From NCBI GenBank assembly GCA_024697945.1, contig JAILRU010000091.1, forward strand, positions 1-64,000: a stretch of DNA of 64,000 bases, written 5' to 3'. Below the pieces are notes generated by a model, which saw only the letters and a program-made list of their open reading frames with translations, made no database searches and was not told where the DNA came from. The DNA comes from Bacteroidaceae bacterium (GTDB taxonomy: Bacteria; Bacteroidota; Bacteroidia; Bacteroidales; Bacteroidaceae). Made by a program: the position numbers and the translations under genes. Numbering within the stretch: position 1 is the stretch's first letter; every line of letters begins with the position of its first letter. Of the stretch, positions 17,515-25,926 are shown one piece after another.

Positions 17515-17561
17515 CCCTATTCAATAACCCTATTTAATAACCATTTAACAAAAGAGAAATT

Positions 17562-19898
17562 ATGAAAAAGATTTTCTATCTGATGGCTATGGCTATCACA
17601 GCGCTGACATTCAGCGCCTGCTCGGACGACGACAACGACATTCAGGCCGAAGTCGTGATTCCTGAAGAAACCAACTTGATGCAGCTGGAGCGTTACAGCT
17701 ACGAGCTGCCGTTTGAAATCAAGAGCGACTCGGAGTGGAAAATTGAGTTCGACTTCGAGGATGGCCAGATTTGCTACGCCATGCCCGACCACGGCACCGG
17801 CTCGCAGACCGTGAAGATCTGCGTCATCGACAACCCATCGGAGACGCGTCGTGGCGGCGAGATGTTCATCGACTTCCCCAAGGACGAGAGCAAGAACCAG
17901 GTCATCAAGCTACAGCAGAAAAGCATGGCCGATGATGGTGAAAACGCTGTCGACTTGGCACTCGGCAACCGCGTCTATGTCGTGGGCTATGGCTACAACA
18001 CCCTCCACGAGCGTGCCTCAATACATTCTGTATCCATATCGCCCATCATCAATTATGCTCAAGCCTACGCGGATGGCAAGGTCGTGGTAGGCCCGATGGA
18101 TGCTTCATTTGTGGCCAAGACCTACAGCGGCTCCAGCGTGAGCGAACTGAGCAACGAGCTGTCGGCCGACGCGAATTTCGGTGGTATGTACTGCGGATTC
18201 AAGGGTGAGATTGGAGCCACCTTCGACATGAAGGATTTCTCGAAGCAGCAGAACGAGTATGCCATCAGCTACGTGGAAGCCGACATGCAGAGCGCGTACA
18301 TGGAAATGAGTCCCACCGAAATCATCAATACCTATATGACCGACGCCGCATACGATGACATCAACGGACTGCCCACCAAGGGACGCCGCCACAGTGCTCC
18401 GACCGCCTATCCCACGACAGACGAGGGACTGGCCAAACTGGTGCAATTCTATGGCACCCATCTCGTGATGTCGGCTCGTCTTGGCGGATGCTTGAAGTAT
18501 GTCACCACGGTGGACATCTCGAAAGTGGAGGGTAGCTACGACCTGAAAGCCTTCGCCAACTGCTCATACAAGAACAGCTTTGTGCAGGCATCGATGAATG
18601 TGTCCGACAACTACAAGCAGTCTCACGCAAGCAATAGCCAAGCCGTACAGACCGTCGTGAAAGTGCAAGGCGGCAGCAAGGATGCCGTCGTGAAACTGGC
18701 GGTTGCCAACGGCGACAACAACGCGAATTTCTCGGCATGGATAGAATCGCTGAAGGATGCCAAGAACCAGACGCTCGTGGGCCTTGATTATGGCAGAGAA
18801 AAGCTGATACCGCTCTATGAGTTAGTTGATCAGTCGCTGACATTGGCCGAGGATGGCGTGGACGGCAAGGCCCGCTATGCTGCCCTGAAAGCCTACATCA
18901 ATGGCGACAAGATAGAGACCGATATGTCGAAGGCTCTCGGCATGGAGTACGAAATGGGCGATGCCACCCACTTGGCTTCCATCCCTGATTTTGTCAGCGA
19001 AAGTAGGAATCAGGACCAAAGCCTCATCAAGGACTACTATCGCGGCGGTCAGGCTGTGGCCCGCATCTGCCATGAGTTCGTCCCCGTCATCGACAAGACT
19101 CAGCGCGTCCGCGTCATCTACCCCATTTTGTCGAACAAGGTGAAGTATAATCTTGGCTATTTCGCTGGCGATGCTACCCACCGTCCCGCAAAAGTCTGCT
19201 GGTCGAAGGACGGACTCTCGGTTGTATCGTTGGTGAACGAGCCGATGGGTGCCATTACCGAACTCTATGTGCGTGGATCCAACTTCTTCAACAACAACAA
19301 TGACTCGATTATCCATGCCCTCGAAACAGTGGATGCCACCTTGCAGCCTTACATTATCAGCGCTCCTGGAAGAGATAACTTACACGACTATCCCGTGGTA
19401 AAAATCTTCAACCAGATTTGGATGAGAGACAACTATCAGGCTAACCGTTCGATACGCGGAGACTGGCACGACTGCAAGTACAATGATAATAATAACAATA
19501 TCAGAAATGATGCGTTCTACTCCTTCAATGAAGCACGTAACAGTACTTTTGCTCCGCAAGGCTGGCGTGTGTCTTCTAAGACAGATTTCCAAAACATACA
19601 GAAGACTTTGACCGCCAACGATGTTTCAAACATTACTACCTCAGTGGCATTTTACCCGGATGAAAAAGGAGGCGTTTTAGGATTCTATCTCAGATTAAAT
19701 GGTCGCTGGGACGCTGATAATACCAACAAGTTCAATATGGATGGATTTGTATGTTACTATGGATGCCTGAAAAACGATGCCAACAAATCTTATGATGATG
19801 TTTTTCAAATCACAAGAGAAGGAGGCTTTGCACCTATAGATTACGGTTGGGATGAGACTCACCGCTTCGCCGTACGACTTCTGCAAGACATTTACTAA
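17562..19898 (+). CDS. MACPF (perforin-like) lipoprotein
   Basis: 778 residues. The lipoprotein signal MKKIFYLMAMAITALTFSAC is a diverged relative of the shared type. A beta-sandwich segment (about 30-120: YSYELPFEIKSDSEWKIEFD) resembles BACON-type adhesion domains. The MACPF signature region is LVQFYGTHLVMSARLGG (about 290-306, core YGTH) with the two helix-forming clusters around it. The C-terminal 250 residues are a separate domain of unknown fold. Family members form pores; several in Bacteroidales kill related strains, others have unknown roles. No immunity gene is obvious. A terminator follows. Confidence 0.85.
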   Translation: MKKIFYLMAMAITALTFSACSDDDNDIQAEVVIPEETNLMQLERYSYELPFEIKSDSEWKIEFDFEDGQICYAMPDHGTGSQTVKICVIDNPSETRRGGEMFIDFPKDESKNQVIKLQQKSMADDGENAVDLALGNRVYVVGYGYNTLHERASIHSVSISPIINYAQAYADGKVVVGPMDASFVAKTYSGSSVSELSNELSADANFGGMYCGFKGEIGATFDMKDFSKQQNEYAISYVEADMQSAYMEMSPTEIINTYMTDAAYDDINGLPTKGRRHSAPTAYPTTDEGLAKLVQFYGTHLVMSARLGGCLKYVTTVDISKVEGSYDLKAFANCSYKNSFVQASMNVSDNYKQSHASNSQAVQTVVKVQGGSKDAVVKLAVANGDNNANFSAWIESLKDAKNQTLVGLDYGREKLIPLYELVDQSLTLAEDGVDGKARYAALKAYINGDKIETDMSKALGMEYEMGDATHLASIPDFVSESRNQDQSLIKDYYRGGQAVARICHEFVPVIDKTQRVRVIYPILSNKVKYNLGYFAGDATHRPAKVCWSKDGLSVVSLVNEPMGAITELYVRGSNFFNNNNDSIIHALETVDATLQPYIISAPGRDNLHDYPVVKIFNQIWMRDNYQANRSIRGDWHDCKYNDNNNNIRNDAFYSFNEARNSTFAPQGWRVSSKTDFQNIQKTLTANDVSNITTSVAFYPDEKGGVLGFYLRLNGRWDADNTNKFNMDGFVCYYGCLKNDANKSYDDVFQITREGGFAPIDYGWDETHRFAVRLLQDIY

Positions 19899-19929
19899 TT
19901 CATCTTACAATATCCTTGACCGCAACTGC

Positions 19930-19964
19930 GGAGGGGCAGGCATAGCGTCCTGCCTCCCGCTTTT
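19930..19964 (+). terminator. Terminator after the MACPF gene
   Basis: GC-rich stem (GGAGGGGCAGG with CCTGCCTCC, two bases bulged) followed by CGCTTTTTG. It lies 31 bases after the stop. Confidence 0.6.
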
Positions 19965-20051
19965 TGTAGTCGAGAGAATAAGGTGAGATAACCCGCTCAC
20001 AGAGCAAGACCGTGTTCAGGGACTTAGGCGGGAATTCCGCAAGTAATTTTA

Positions 20052-21152
20052 ATGAAGAAATTTATGGAGAGACAATGGTTTTATTTCGTTTTGGTATGCT
20101 GCGTGCTGGCGTTGGCTGCGTGTAGCAGCGATGATGATAATCCGACGGGGCTGGCTGAGGGCAACATGCGGCAGGCCACGGTGACGCTGTTGACAACGCC
20201 CAACGGACTGGGCGACAACGGCTATAACGATAACGCCGCGCAAGGCATCTTCGCCTTTGCCAACCAAACCGGTACGAGGCTGCACATGCTGCAGCCCAAG
20301 GACGCCGCCGAGGCTGAGACTATGTACCGCCAGTGGCTGACGGACAACGCGGCGCAGGACTCGGCGGTGATGATATTGGGCAGTTCGGCGTATGAGGCGA
20401 TGGCCCAGCGTCTCCCACCTCTTACCTCTCACTTCTCACCTCAAAGCGGCAGCCGCGTGCTGCTGTTCGAGAGCGAGGCGGCAATTGACGGCGTATCGAC
20501 AGTACTCGTCTGCCACTACGGCGTGAGCTGGCTGGCCGGGGCGATGTCGCAGGGCTTCGATGCGCTGATACTCGCCGCTACGGAGGGCAACCCGGCATTG
20601 GAGGAGTCGATTGCCGGATTCCAGGATGCCCGCACGGCATACGCTGGAGAGTATGAAGAAAGGCCCTGCCGTACCACCGTGTATTATCTGGCCGACAGCG
20701 AGGCGGGCTTTGCCATGCCCGACTCGGCCTACCGCTACATATCCCGCCGTGCTGACAAGGCAGATATCTACGACGAGCTGATTTTCCCACTGCTCGGCGG
20801 CTCGGAGGCCGGCGTACTGCGCTATCTGAACGACAACGAGTTTACGACAGCCCTGATGGTGGGTATGGACGTGGATCAGACGGGACAATCGCTGCGTATA
20901 CCCTTCTCGATGGTCATACGCATCGGCGACGTGCTGCGGCAATACCTGAACGATTGGCTTTCTGGGCGCGAATGGCCGCAGCACCAGCGGTTCGGCATGA
21001 AGGACGGCGCTGCCGACATTGTTGTCACGCCCAACTTCATCGAGCACCTGACTATCTGGGATGACCGCTATGCCGACCCCGACACGTTCCAGCGACTGTA
21101 TGGGAAATATAAAGATGAAGCAATGAGAAAGGAGGAAGCATATGAGAAGTGA
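20052..21152 (+). CDS. BMP-like periplasmic-binding lipoprotein
   Basis: 366 residues. Lipoprotein signal (LALAACSSDDDN). The segment VTLLTTPNGLGDNGYNDNAA (about 38-57) resembles the start of BMP/Med-type substrate-binding proteins (a GxxDxxxN pattern), and alternating strands and helices follow. No permease or ATPase gene is nearby, so it may sense or capture a ligand rather than feed a transporter. It overlaps the next gene by 11 bases. A word repeat encodes PPLTSHFSPQSG in mid-protein. The family call is moderate; the ligand is unknown. Confidence 0.7.
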   Translation: MKKFMERQWFYFVLVCCVLALAACSSDDDNPTGLAEGNMRQATVTLLTTPNGLGDNGYNDNAAQGIFAFANQTGTRLHMLQPKDAAEAETMYRQWLTDNAAQDSAVMILGSSAYEAMAQRLPPLTSHFSPQSGSRVLLFESEAAIDGVSTVLVCHYGVSWLAGAMSQGFDALILAATEGNPALEESIAGFQDARTAYAGEYEERPCRTTVYYLADSEAGFAMPDSAYRYISRRADKADIYDELIFPLLGGSEAGVLRYLNDNEFTTALMVGMDVDQTGQSLRIPFSMVIRIGDVLRQYLNDWLSGREWPQHQRFGMKDGAADIVVTPNFIEHLTIWDDRYADPDTFQRLYGKYKDEAMRKEEAYEK

Positions 21153-23301
21153 AAAGGTAAAAGTGAAAAGTGAAAAGTGGCTGTACATAGTTGGGCTTTG
21201 CCTTTGCGCGGTGATGGCCGCTTGTTCCTCCGACGACTCGCTACCGACGTCCTCCGTCACCACCCATACCTACAAGGTGGCGGTCATCATGGGGAAGGGC
21301 AAGCAGGCGCGGTGGGAGCGCACGGCACGGTTGGCCTTGGAGAACATCGCCGAGGCTCAGCGCGGCATGACGGACAGGGTGGAGCTGCAACTGACTTTCA
21401 AGAGTCAGGACGACAGCGACATCGCCGAGTATATGCAGCAGGTGGCCGAGGATACGACGGTCGTGGCCATCGTCGGCCCCACCACGTCGGCACGGGCCGA
21501 GCAGATGGCACAGGCATTGGACAAGCACGGCAAACCGATGATTACGCCATCGTGTACACAGGTGGAATACCAGCGCAAGTTTGCCGCCGTGCCATACGTC
21601 TGGAACATGGGCGAGAGCGACATCGCCCAGTTGGAGGTGCTGCTGTCGGGCGTGGCCAGTACGTTCAACAGCGAACGGTCGCCCGTGATGCTGCTCTGTG
21701 CCGACGATGGCGACGGCGAGTCGCGCAACGCCTACGCCGAATGGTTCGGCTTCATTGCCGAGGAGTACGGACTGACGGTGAATGGTGTCTATCTGTATAA
21801 GAGTGAGGCCGACCTGCGCCGCTATGTACATGAGTTCTGCGGCACCGACTGGCATCTGAGTGCCAAGTACCTGCTTTTCAACCCCTCGTCGCCCGAGATG
21901 ACAGTGGCACTCGACGATGAGATTGGCAAGATGAAAGCCGCCGTGCCCGAAAACAGGTACCTCTATACGCCGAACATCCGATGCAGCGATGCCTTTGTAT
22001 CGCAGCAGATAGCAGCCGCGGTGAAGAATGCAGACTACGAGGGCGTGGACCTGTATGCCTCGCCGGAGTCAGGTTTCAACCAGGCTTATCGTCAGCGGTT
22101 TGGGGAGGATTTGGTAAATGGCGAGGCGCAGTTCTACGACGGGCTTTGCCTTGTCGCATACGCCGCGACGCTGTCTTTGAAAAAGGGTATCAGCCTCAAC
22201 GATGCCATCCTCGCCGTCGTGGATGGCCGCGACGGACAGGGCGGCTCGTGGCTACCTGCCGACATGGCGCGGAACTTTGAGCTGCTCTCTCAGGGACGGA
22301 CACCCGACATCGATGGCGTTTCCAGTTCATGGACGTTCGATGAGAAGACGCACGCCAGCGTCTGTGGCAGCACTTTCCGCCGCTGGCGGCTCTACGACGG
22401 ACAATACCTCACCACGGAATATGTCTCTACGGAAGGTTCTCGCCGCACCACCTCATCAAAGAACATGTGGGACTGGACGGCCTTGCAGATGCAGACCTTC
22501 AGTGCCGACGAGGGCAGCGGCCTCAGTTATCCCGCCCTCGATGACCACTGGGCGCTGCTCATCGCCGCTTCGAAGGGCTGGGCCAACTACCGCTTCCAGA
22601 GCGATGTCTTCGCCATGTACCAGTTGCTGAAGCAGCACGGCTATGCGGATGACCACATCGTGCTTATCTGCGAGGACGACGTAGCCCGCCATGCCAACAA
22701 CTCGCATCCTGGCGAACTGCGCATCAGCGACACTGGGGCGAACGTCTATGATGCTACTGCCATCGACTATCGTCTGAACACACTCACGCCCGACGACATC
22801 GGTGCCATCCTCGTAGGCCGTGCCTCCGACCATCTGCCGCAAGTGCTCCATCCCGATGCCGACGACAATGTCTTCGTATTCTGGAGCAGCCACGGATCGC
22901 CCGGCTCCCTCGACTTCGGCGGACAGCAGTCGATGACCTATCAGAAAATGAATCAGATTTTGGAGACTACCCCCCACCGCAAACTGCTCATGGCTGTCGA
23001 GGCCTGCTACAGCGGCGGACTCGGTGAAGCCTGTGAGGATCTGCCCGGCACACTCTTCATCACCGCCGCCAACCCCTACGAGACCAGCCACGCCGACGTG
23101 TGGAGCGAGGATGTCGGTGTCTATCTCAGCAACGGTTTCACCCGAGGCTTCCAAGAGGCCATCGCCCAGAACCCCGCCATCTCCCTGCGCGACCTCTACT
23201 ACACCCTCGCCTCCCACACCACCGGCTCCCACGTCAAGGTCTATAACGCCCCCCACTTCGGCAGCGTCTATAGCAACACCATGGCCGAGTTTTTATACTA
23301 A
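21142..23301 (+). CDS. Periplasmic-binding domain fused to a C13 (legumain-like) protease, lipoprotein
   Basis: 719 residues. N-terminal MRSEKVKVKSEKW comes from a word repeat; the lipoprotein signal then ends MAACSSDDS. Residues about 45-400 form a type-1 periplasmic-binding domain (YKVAVIMGKGKQARW; VVAIVGPTTSARAEQMAQAL; GKPMITPSCT). Residues about 470-719 form a C13-type caspase-like domain: WALLIAASKGWANYRFQSD, His584 in FWSSHGSPGSLDFGG and Cys622 in AVEACYSGGLGEAC. The His and Cys of clan CD are intact, so activity is expected. A ligand-binding domain joined to a legumain-type protease suggests ligand-controlled proteolysis at the membrane. Translationally coupled to the BMP-like lipoprotein. 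Confidence 0.88.
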   Translation: MRSEKVKVKSEKWLYIVGLCLCAVMAACSSDDSLPTSSVTTHTYKVAVIMGKGKQARWERTARLALENIAEAQRGMTDRVELQLTFKSQDDSDIAEYMQQVAEDTTVVAIVGPTTSARAEQMAQALDKHGKPMITPSCTQVEYQRKFAAVPYVWNMGESDIAQLEVLLSGVASTFNSERSPVMLLCADDGDGESRNAYAEWFGFIAEEYGLTVNGVYLYKSEADLRRYVHEFCGTDWHLSAKYLLFNPSSPEMTVALDDEIGKMKAAVPENRYLYTPNIRCSDAFVSQQIAAAVKNADYEGVDLYASPESGFNQAYRQRFGEDLVNGEAQFYDGLCLVAYAATLSLKKGISLNDAILAVVDGRDGQGGSWLPADMARNFELLSQGRTPDIDGVSSSWTFDEKTHASVCGSTFRRWRLYDGQYLTTEYVSTEGSRRTTSSKNMWDWTALQMQTFSADEGSGLSYPALDDHWALLIAASKGWANYRFQSDVFAMYQLLKQHGYADDHIVLICEDDVARHANNSHPGELRISDTGANVYDATAIDYRLNTLTPDDIGAILVGRASDHLPQVLHPDADDNVFVFWSSHGSPGSLDFGGQQSMTYQKMNQILETTPHRKLLMAVEACYSGGLGEACEDLPGTLFITAANPYETSHADVWSEDVGVYLSNGFTRGFQEAIAQNPAISLRDLYYTLASHTTGSHVKVYNAPHFGSVYSNTMAEFLY

Positions 23302-23328
23302 TTCATCATCCTAAAATAAGGCAACATC

Positions 23329-23407
23329 ATGAACGCAATATTCAGAATGCCCAAGCTCTGGGGCCTACACCCGCGAATGTAGCGGCGTTTGGGACGAGGA
23401 ATGGTAA
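23329..23407 (+). pseudogene. Gene debris: MNAIFRMPKLWG start and WDEEW end
   Basis: The first 36 bases equal 17394-17429. They join to a fragment whose frame reads TRECSGVWDEEW and stop, matching the end of the 62-residue peptide at 11600 (ESSNIWDEEW). This is a remnant of such a peptide gene. Confidence 0.6.
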
Positions 23408-23455
23408 GCGGGCAAAGCTAAGGGAGTTAAAGAAGTTAAATGACGATACTTTTGG

Positions 23456-23656
23456 ATGCTGCAATCAAGATGCTGTTCTCAGGGGGCAACTCCGCAACTA
23501 ACATTGCGCCTTGGTTCTTCGCAAAGCCCAGGCGCAGGCGGAACACAATTCATAATTCATAATGATAATGAGGCCATCTACAATCTCGCAGGTCAGCGCC
23601 TGCAGAAGATGCAGAGAGGTATCAACATCGTGAATGGAAAGAAGGTATTAAAATAA
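23456..23656 (+). pseudogene. Orphan C-terminal secretion tail
   Basis: The frame ends IYNLAGQRLQKMQRGINIVN, then GKKVLK and stop, nearly the tail of the C10 protease. It is preceded by AATTCATAATTC words (FIIHNDNEA). The front of the frame is unrelated low-quality sequence, so only the 3' end of a lost secreted-protein gene remains. Confidence 0.65.
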
Positions 23657-23675
23657 TAAGAAATGTAGGAATGAA

Positions 23676-23713
23676 GAAAATAAGAAAGGGATACGCACCC
23701 CTTTCTTATTTTC
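23676..23713. terminator. Bidirectional terminator hairpin
   Basis: Perfect 15-base stem: GAAAATAAGAAAGGG (23676-23690) with CCCTTTCTTATTTTC (23699-23713). It separates the rightward debris from the leftward barrel-protein gene. Confidence 0.75.
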
Positions 23714-23740
23714 TTATTCTCTAATTCTCAAATTTTGTTT

Positions 23741-24541
23741 TTAGTACCTGTACCCGATGCCGATGGTGGCGTAAATGGGGTACATGCGGAAGGAGATGGC
23801 CTCGAAGTCGGCGCTCCAGATGTCGGTGAGGCCCCAGTCGAGCTTACCGAAGACGTTCAGGTGGCGCATGGCTTTCCAGTCGAAGCAGAACTCCATGCCG
23901 ACGTTGACAGGGAGCATGTTGTCGGCGAAATCGTCGGGATAGGAGGTGGGGTTCTCACTCGTCATGAGTATCTTGCTGCCGGTCGGAGTATCCTCGCGCA
24001 GATAACCCAGACCCTTGCTGTTGTCGAGGACCTCGCCTTCGAATGTCTGCTTGAAATAGTAGCTCAGGTACGGTCCGACGCTGACGTTCCAGCGCGGACT
24101 CATGCGGAGAGTGGCCATCAGGGGAATGGTGACGCCCCACATCTCGGTGGTGGTGATGTTCCTGCCGGTGAAGTAGCCCTTGGTGATTTCACCCTCCTGC
24201 TCGAGCCAGACGTAATAGTTCTTGACGTCGGCATCGGTGTGGAAGCCTTCCCAGAAGAAGTGTGCACCGAGGCTGAGTCCCCAGCGCTTGCTGAGCATGC
24301 GGTAGCCGTCGATGCCGATGCTGATGCCGCCGCGAGGGCTGAAGCCGTTGATTTTCCGGACCTCAGCGGGCAGGGGCAGTGGTGTGGTGCCGCCGATGAC
24401 GTAGCCGGCACGTGCGATGAAGCCGCCAGCGTTCTGGCCGGCTGTGGGACCCCATTTCTGCCATTTATCCTCTTGTTGGGCGCTTGCCGACGTGGCGAGG
24501 GAAAAGAATGCTGCTAAAATAATATATAATGCGTGTTTCAT
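23741..24541 (-). CDS. Outer-membrane beta-barrel protein, PorT-like
   Basis: 266 residues from the ATG at 24541 (MKHALYIILAAFF, cleavage near ASAQ). An ATG two codons upstream (24547) lies in a word repeat and is less likely. The mature part has alternating aromatic strands (RWGLSLGAHFFWEGF; RWNVSVGPYLSYYF) and ends in an aromatic strand (IYATIGIGYRY) typical of outer-membrane barrels. It follows the PCMD lipoprotein gene by 40 bases on the same strand, so the two probably form an operon. The exact family is uncertain. Confidence 0.8.
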   Translation of the reverse strand: MKHALYIILAAFFSLATSASAQQEDKWQKWGPTAGQNAGGFIARAGYVIGGTTPLPLPAEVRKINGFSPRGGISIGIDGYRMLSKRWGLSLGAHFFWEGFHTDADVKNYYVWLEQEGEITKGYFTGRNITTTEMWGVTIPLMATLRMSPRWNVSVGPYLSYYFKQTFEGEVLDNSKGLGYLREDTPTGSKILMTSENPTSYPDDFADNMLPVNVGMEFCFDWKAMRHLNVFGKLDWGLTDIWSADFEAISFRMYPIYATIGIGYRY

Positions 24542-24542
24542 A

Positions 24543-24590
24543 TCCATTGTCTGTTGTCCATTGTCTATTGTCTGTTGTCTGTTATTCGCA
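24543..24590. repeat. Word repeat TTGTCCATTGTCTATTGTCTG
   Basis: About five imperfect copies of an 8-10 base word (CATTGTCTGTTGTC) fill the gap between the barrel gene and the PCMD gene. The upstream ATG alternative of the barrel gene lies in it. Confidence 0.7.
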
Positions 24591-25793
24591 TAGTATCTGC
24601 AGGTTGTCGATGAAGAGCTTGCTGCCGATGGCGCCCTCGAAGAAGCCGCCCTGCCAGCTGCTGGCTATGCTGATGATGATGCTGTAGCCCTTGTTCTTCA
24701 GGAGCTCGGCATCAAGTTCGGTGGTGTATTCTATGGGGATTATGACTTCCTGCCATTCGTTCGTCAGCCCGTGAATGGGATGGTCGCCAGGCAGGTCCTT
24801 GCCCTCGGCATCGAAGTTGTGCGGCAGACGGCCCTTGCCGACGATGTAGGGATTGGTCAGCATGTCGTTGCCGTCGGGCTGCACCTTGTTTCCGTATTCA
24901 TCCTCGTTGCGGTAGAGCACGACATAGACATCGGGCTCGTCGATGATGCCTTCCACGGGATTACCGGCGCGGTTCTGATAGGTGGGACCTGGTTCCCAGC
25001 GGACCCATATACGCAGCTGTACGGGCTTGTGGGTGAAGGGTGAGCCGAACATCGTGGCCTTGAGGGGATCCTTCAGGGCATTGCTGACATCGAAGATGCC
25101 GTTGAACATGGAACCCGATGCAAGGCGCATATCTACCATCCTGCCGAAAGGTCCGGTGTCGCAGGTTTCGAGCTTGACGCAGTCGCTGCCGTCGGGACCT
25201 CCGCCAACAACGGGTGTCGAGGGATAATCCATGGGCTTGGCTGACGACTTACTGATCTTGAAGCCCGGATTGCCGTTCTTCCATTGTCCGTCAGTGAAGA
25301 TATCCGGAGCATCCCATATATAGTACTTGCCCGTGGCATCCAGATAATATCTCTCGAAGCCGATGTTAAGGTTGCCCTCGCTGGGCTTGTCGTGTGCAAT
25401 GTAAACGATATAGTCGCGACTCCACGCCTTGTCCTCTGAGACGATGCGGAACTCCTGCAGCCTGTCGTCGGTGTAATCGAGGGACGAGCCGTTGACGAAA
25501 GGCACATACGTGCCGTCCTCCGCCAACAGGTAGGCAGTGGCACCTTCCGTTATGCGGATTGTCGTGGGGATGCTATGCACTTCTGCATAGCTGCGGACGT
25601 TGAAGATGATGTTGGTCTCGGTCGAGAGGACTGTCCGCATCGTGTCGTAGTCGTGGTAGAAGAAATCGAGAGGCCTGTCCACATGGAGCGAGATGGCCTC
25701 AATGTCGCACTCCGTGTTCGGCAGTTCCTTCTGGATACAAGAAGCCAGGAACAGGGTGCCAGAAACAAGGAGCAAGAGGGTTCTTTTGTTCAT
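24582..25793 (-). CDS. PCMD-type lipoprotein (putative carbohydrate metabolism domain)
   Basis: 403 residues from the ATG at 25793 (MNKRTLLLLVSGTLFLASC); the longer frame from 25826 starts upstream of a transcription start. The lipobox is LASC-IQ. Residues about 20-135 are beta-rich (FNVRSYAEVHSIPTTIRI); the C-terminal PCMD part begins near GFERYYLDATGKYYIWDAPD, with the SDCVKLET and FIDNLQILCE ends usual for the domain. Such proteins are probably surface glycan-binding. The signal-peptide codons form a degenerate repeat (CTTGCTCCTTGTTTCTGGC and CCTGTTCCTGGC). Confidence 0.75.
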   Translation of the reverse strand: MNKRTLLLLVSGTLFLASCIQKELPNTECDIEAISLHVDRPLDFFYHDYDTMRTVLSTETNIIFNVRSYAEVHSIPTTIRITEGATAYLLAEDGTYVPFVNGSSLDYTDDRLQEFRIVSEDKAWSRDYIVYIAHDKPSEGNLNIGFERYYLDATGKYYIWDAPDIFTDGQWKNGNPGFKISKSSAKPMDYPSTPVVGGGPDGSDCVKLETCDTGPFGRMVDMRLASGSMFNGIFDVSNALKDPLKATMFGSPFTHKPVQLRIWVRWEPGPTYQNRAGNPVEGIIDEPDVYVVLYRNEDEYGNKVQPDGNDMLTNPYIVGKGRLPHNFDAEGKDLPGDHPIHGLTNEWQEVIIPIEYTTELDAELLKNKGYSIIISIASSWQGGFFEGAIGSKLFIDNLQILCE

Positions 25794-25823
25794 GTTTATG
25801 ATACGTTTTTTTAAATTCGCGTG

Positions 25824-25831
25824 CAAAGGTA
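25824..25831 (-). promoter_or_regulatory. -7 promoter box of the PCMD/barrel operon
   Basis: CAAAGGTA on plus, TACCTTTG on minus, 31 bases before the ATG at 25793. Confidence 0.65.
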
Positions 25832-25877
25832 CAAATTAATAATGAAAGAATGAAAAAATAAAAAGTATTTCTTTCGC

Positions 25878-25905
25878 TCATTTATCATTTATCATTTGTC
25901 ATTTA
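25878..25905. repeat. Word repeat CATTTATCATTTATCATTTG
   Basis: Four near copies of CATTTATC/CATTTGTC downstream of the cyclophilin stop. Confidence 0.7.
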
Positions 25906-25926
25906 GAGCGTAGCCCGCTAACCTTT

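Noticed and set aside
20436-21263. 275-codon minus-strand frame opposite the two lipoproteins
   Set aside because: Crosses the overlap of two real genes on the plus strand and has no features of its own.
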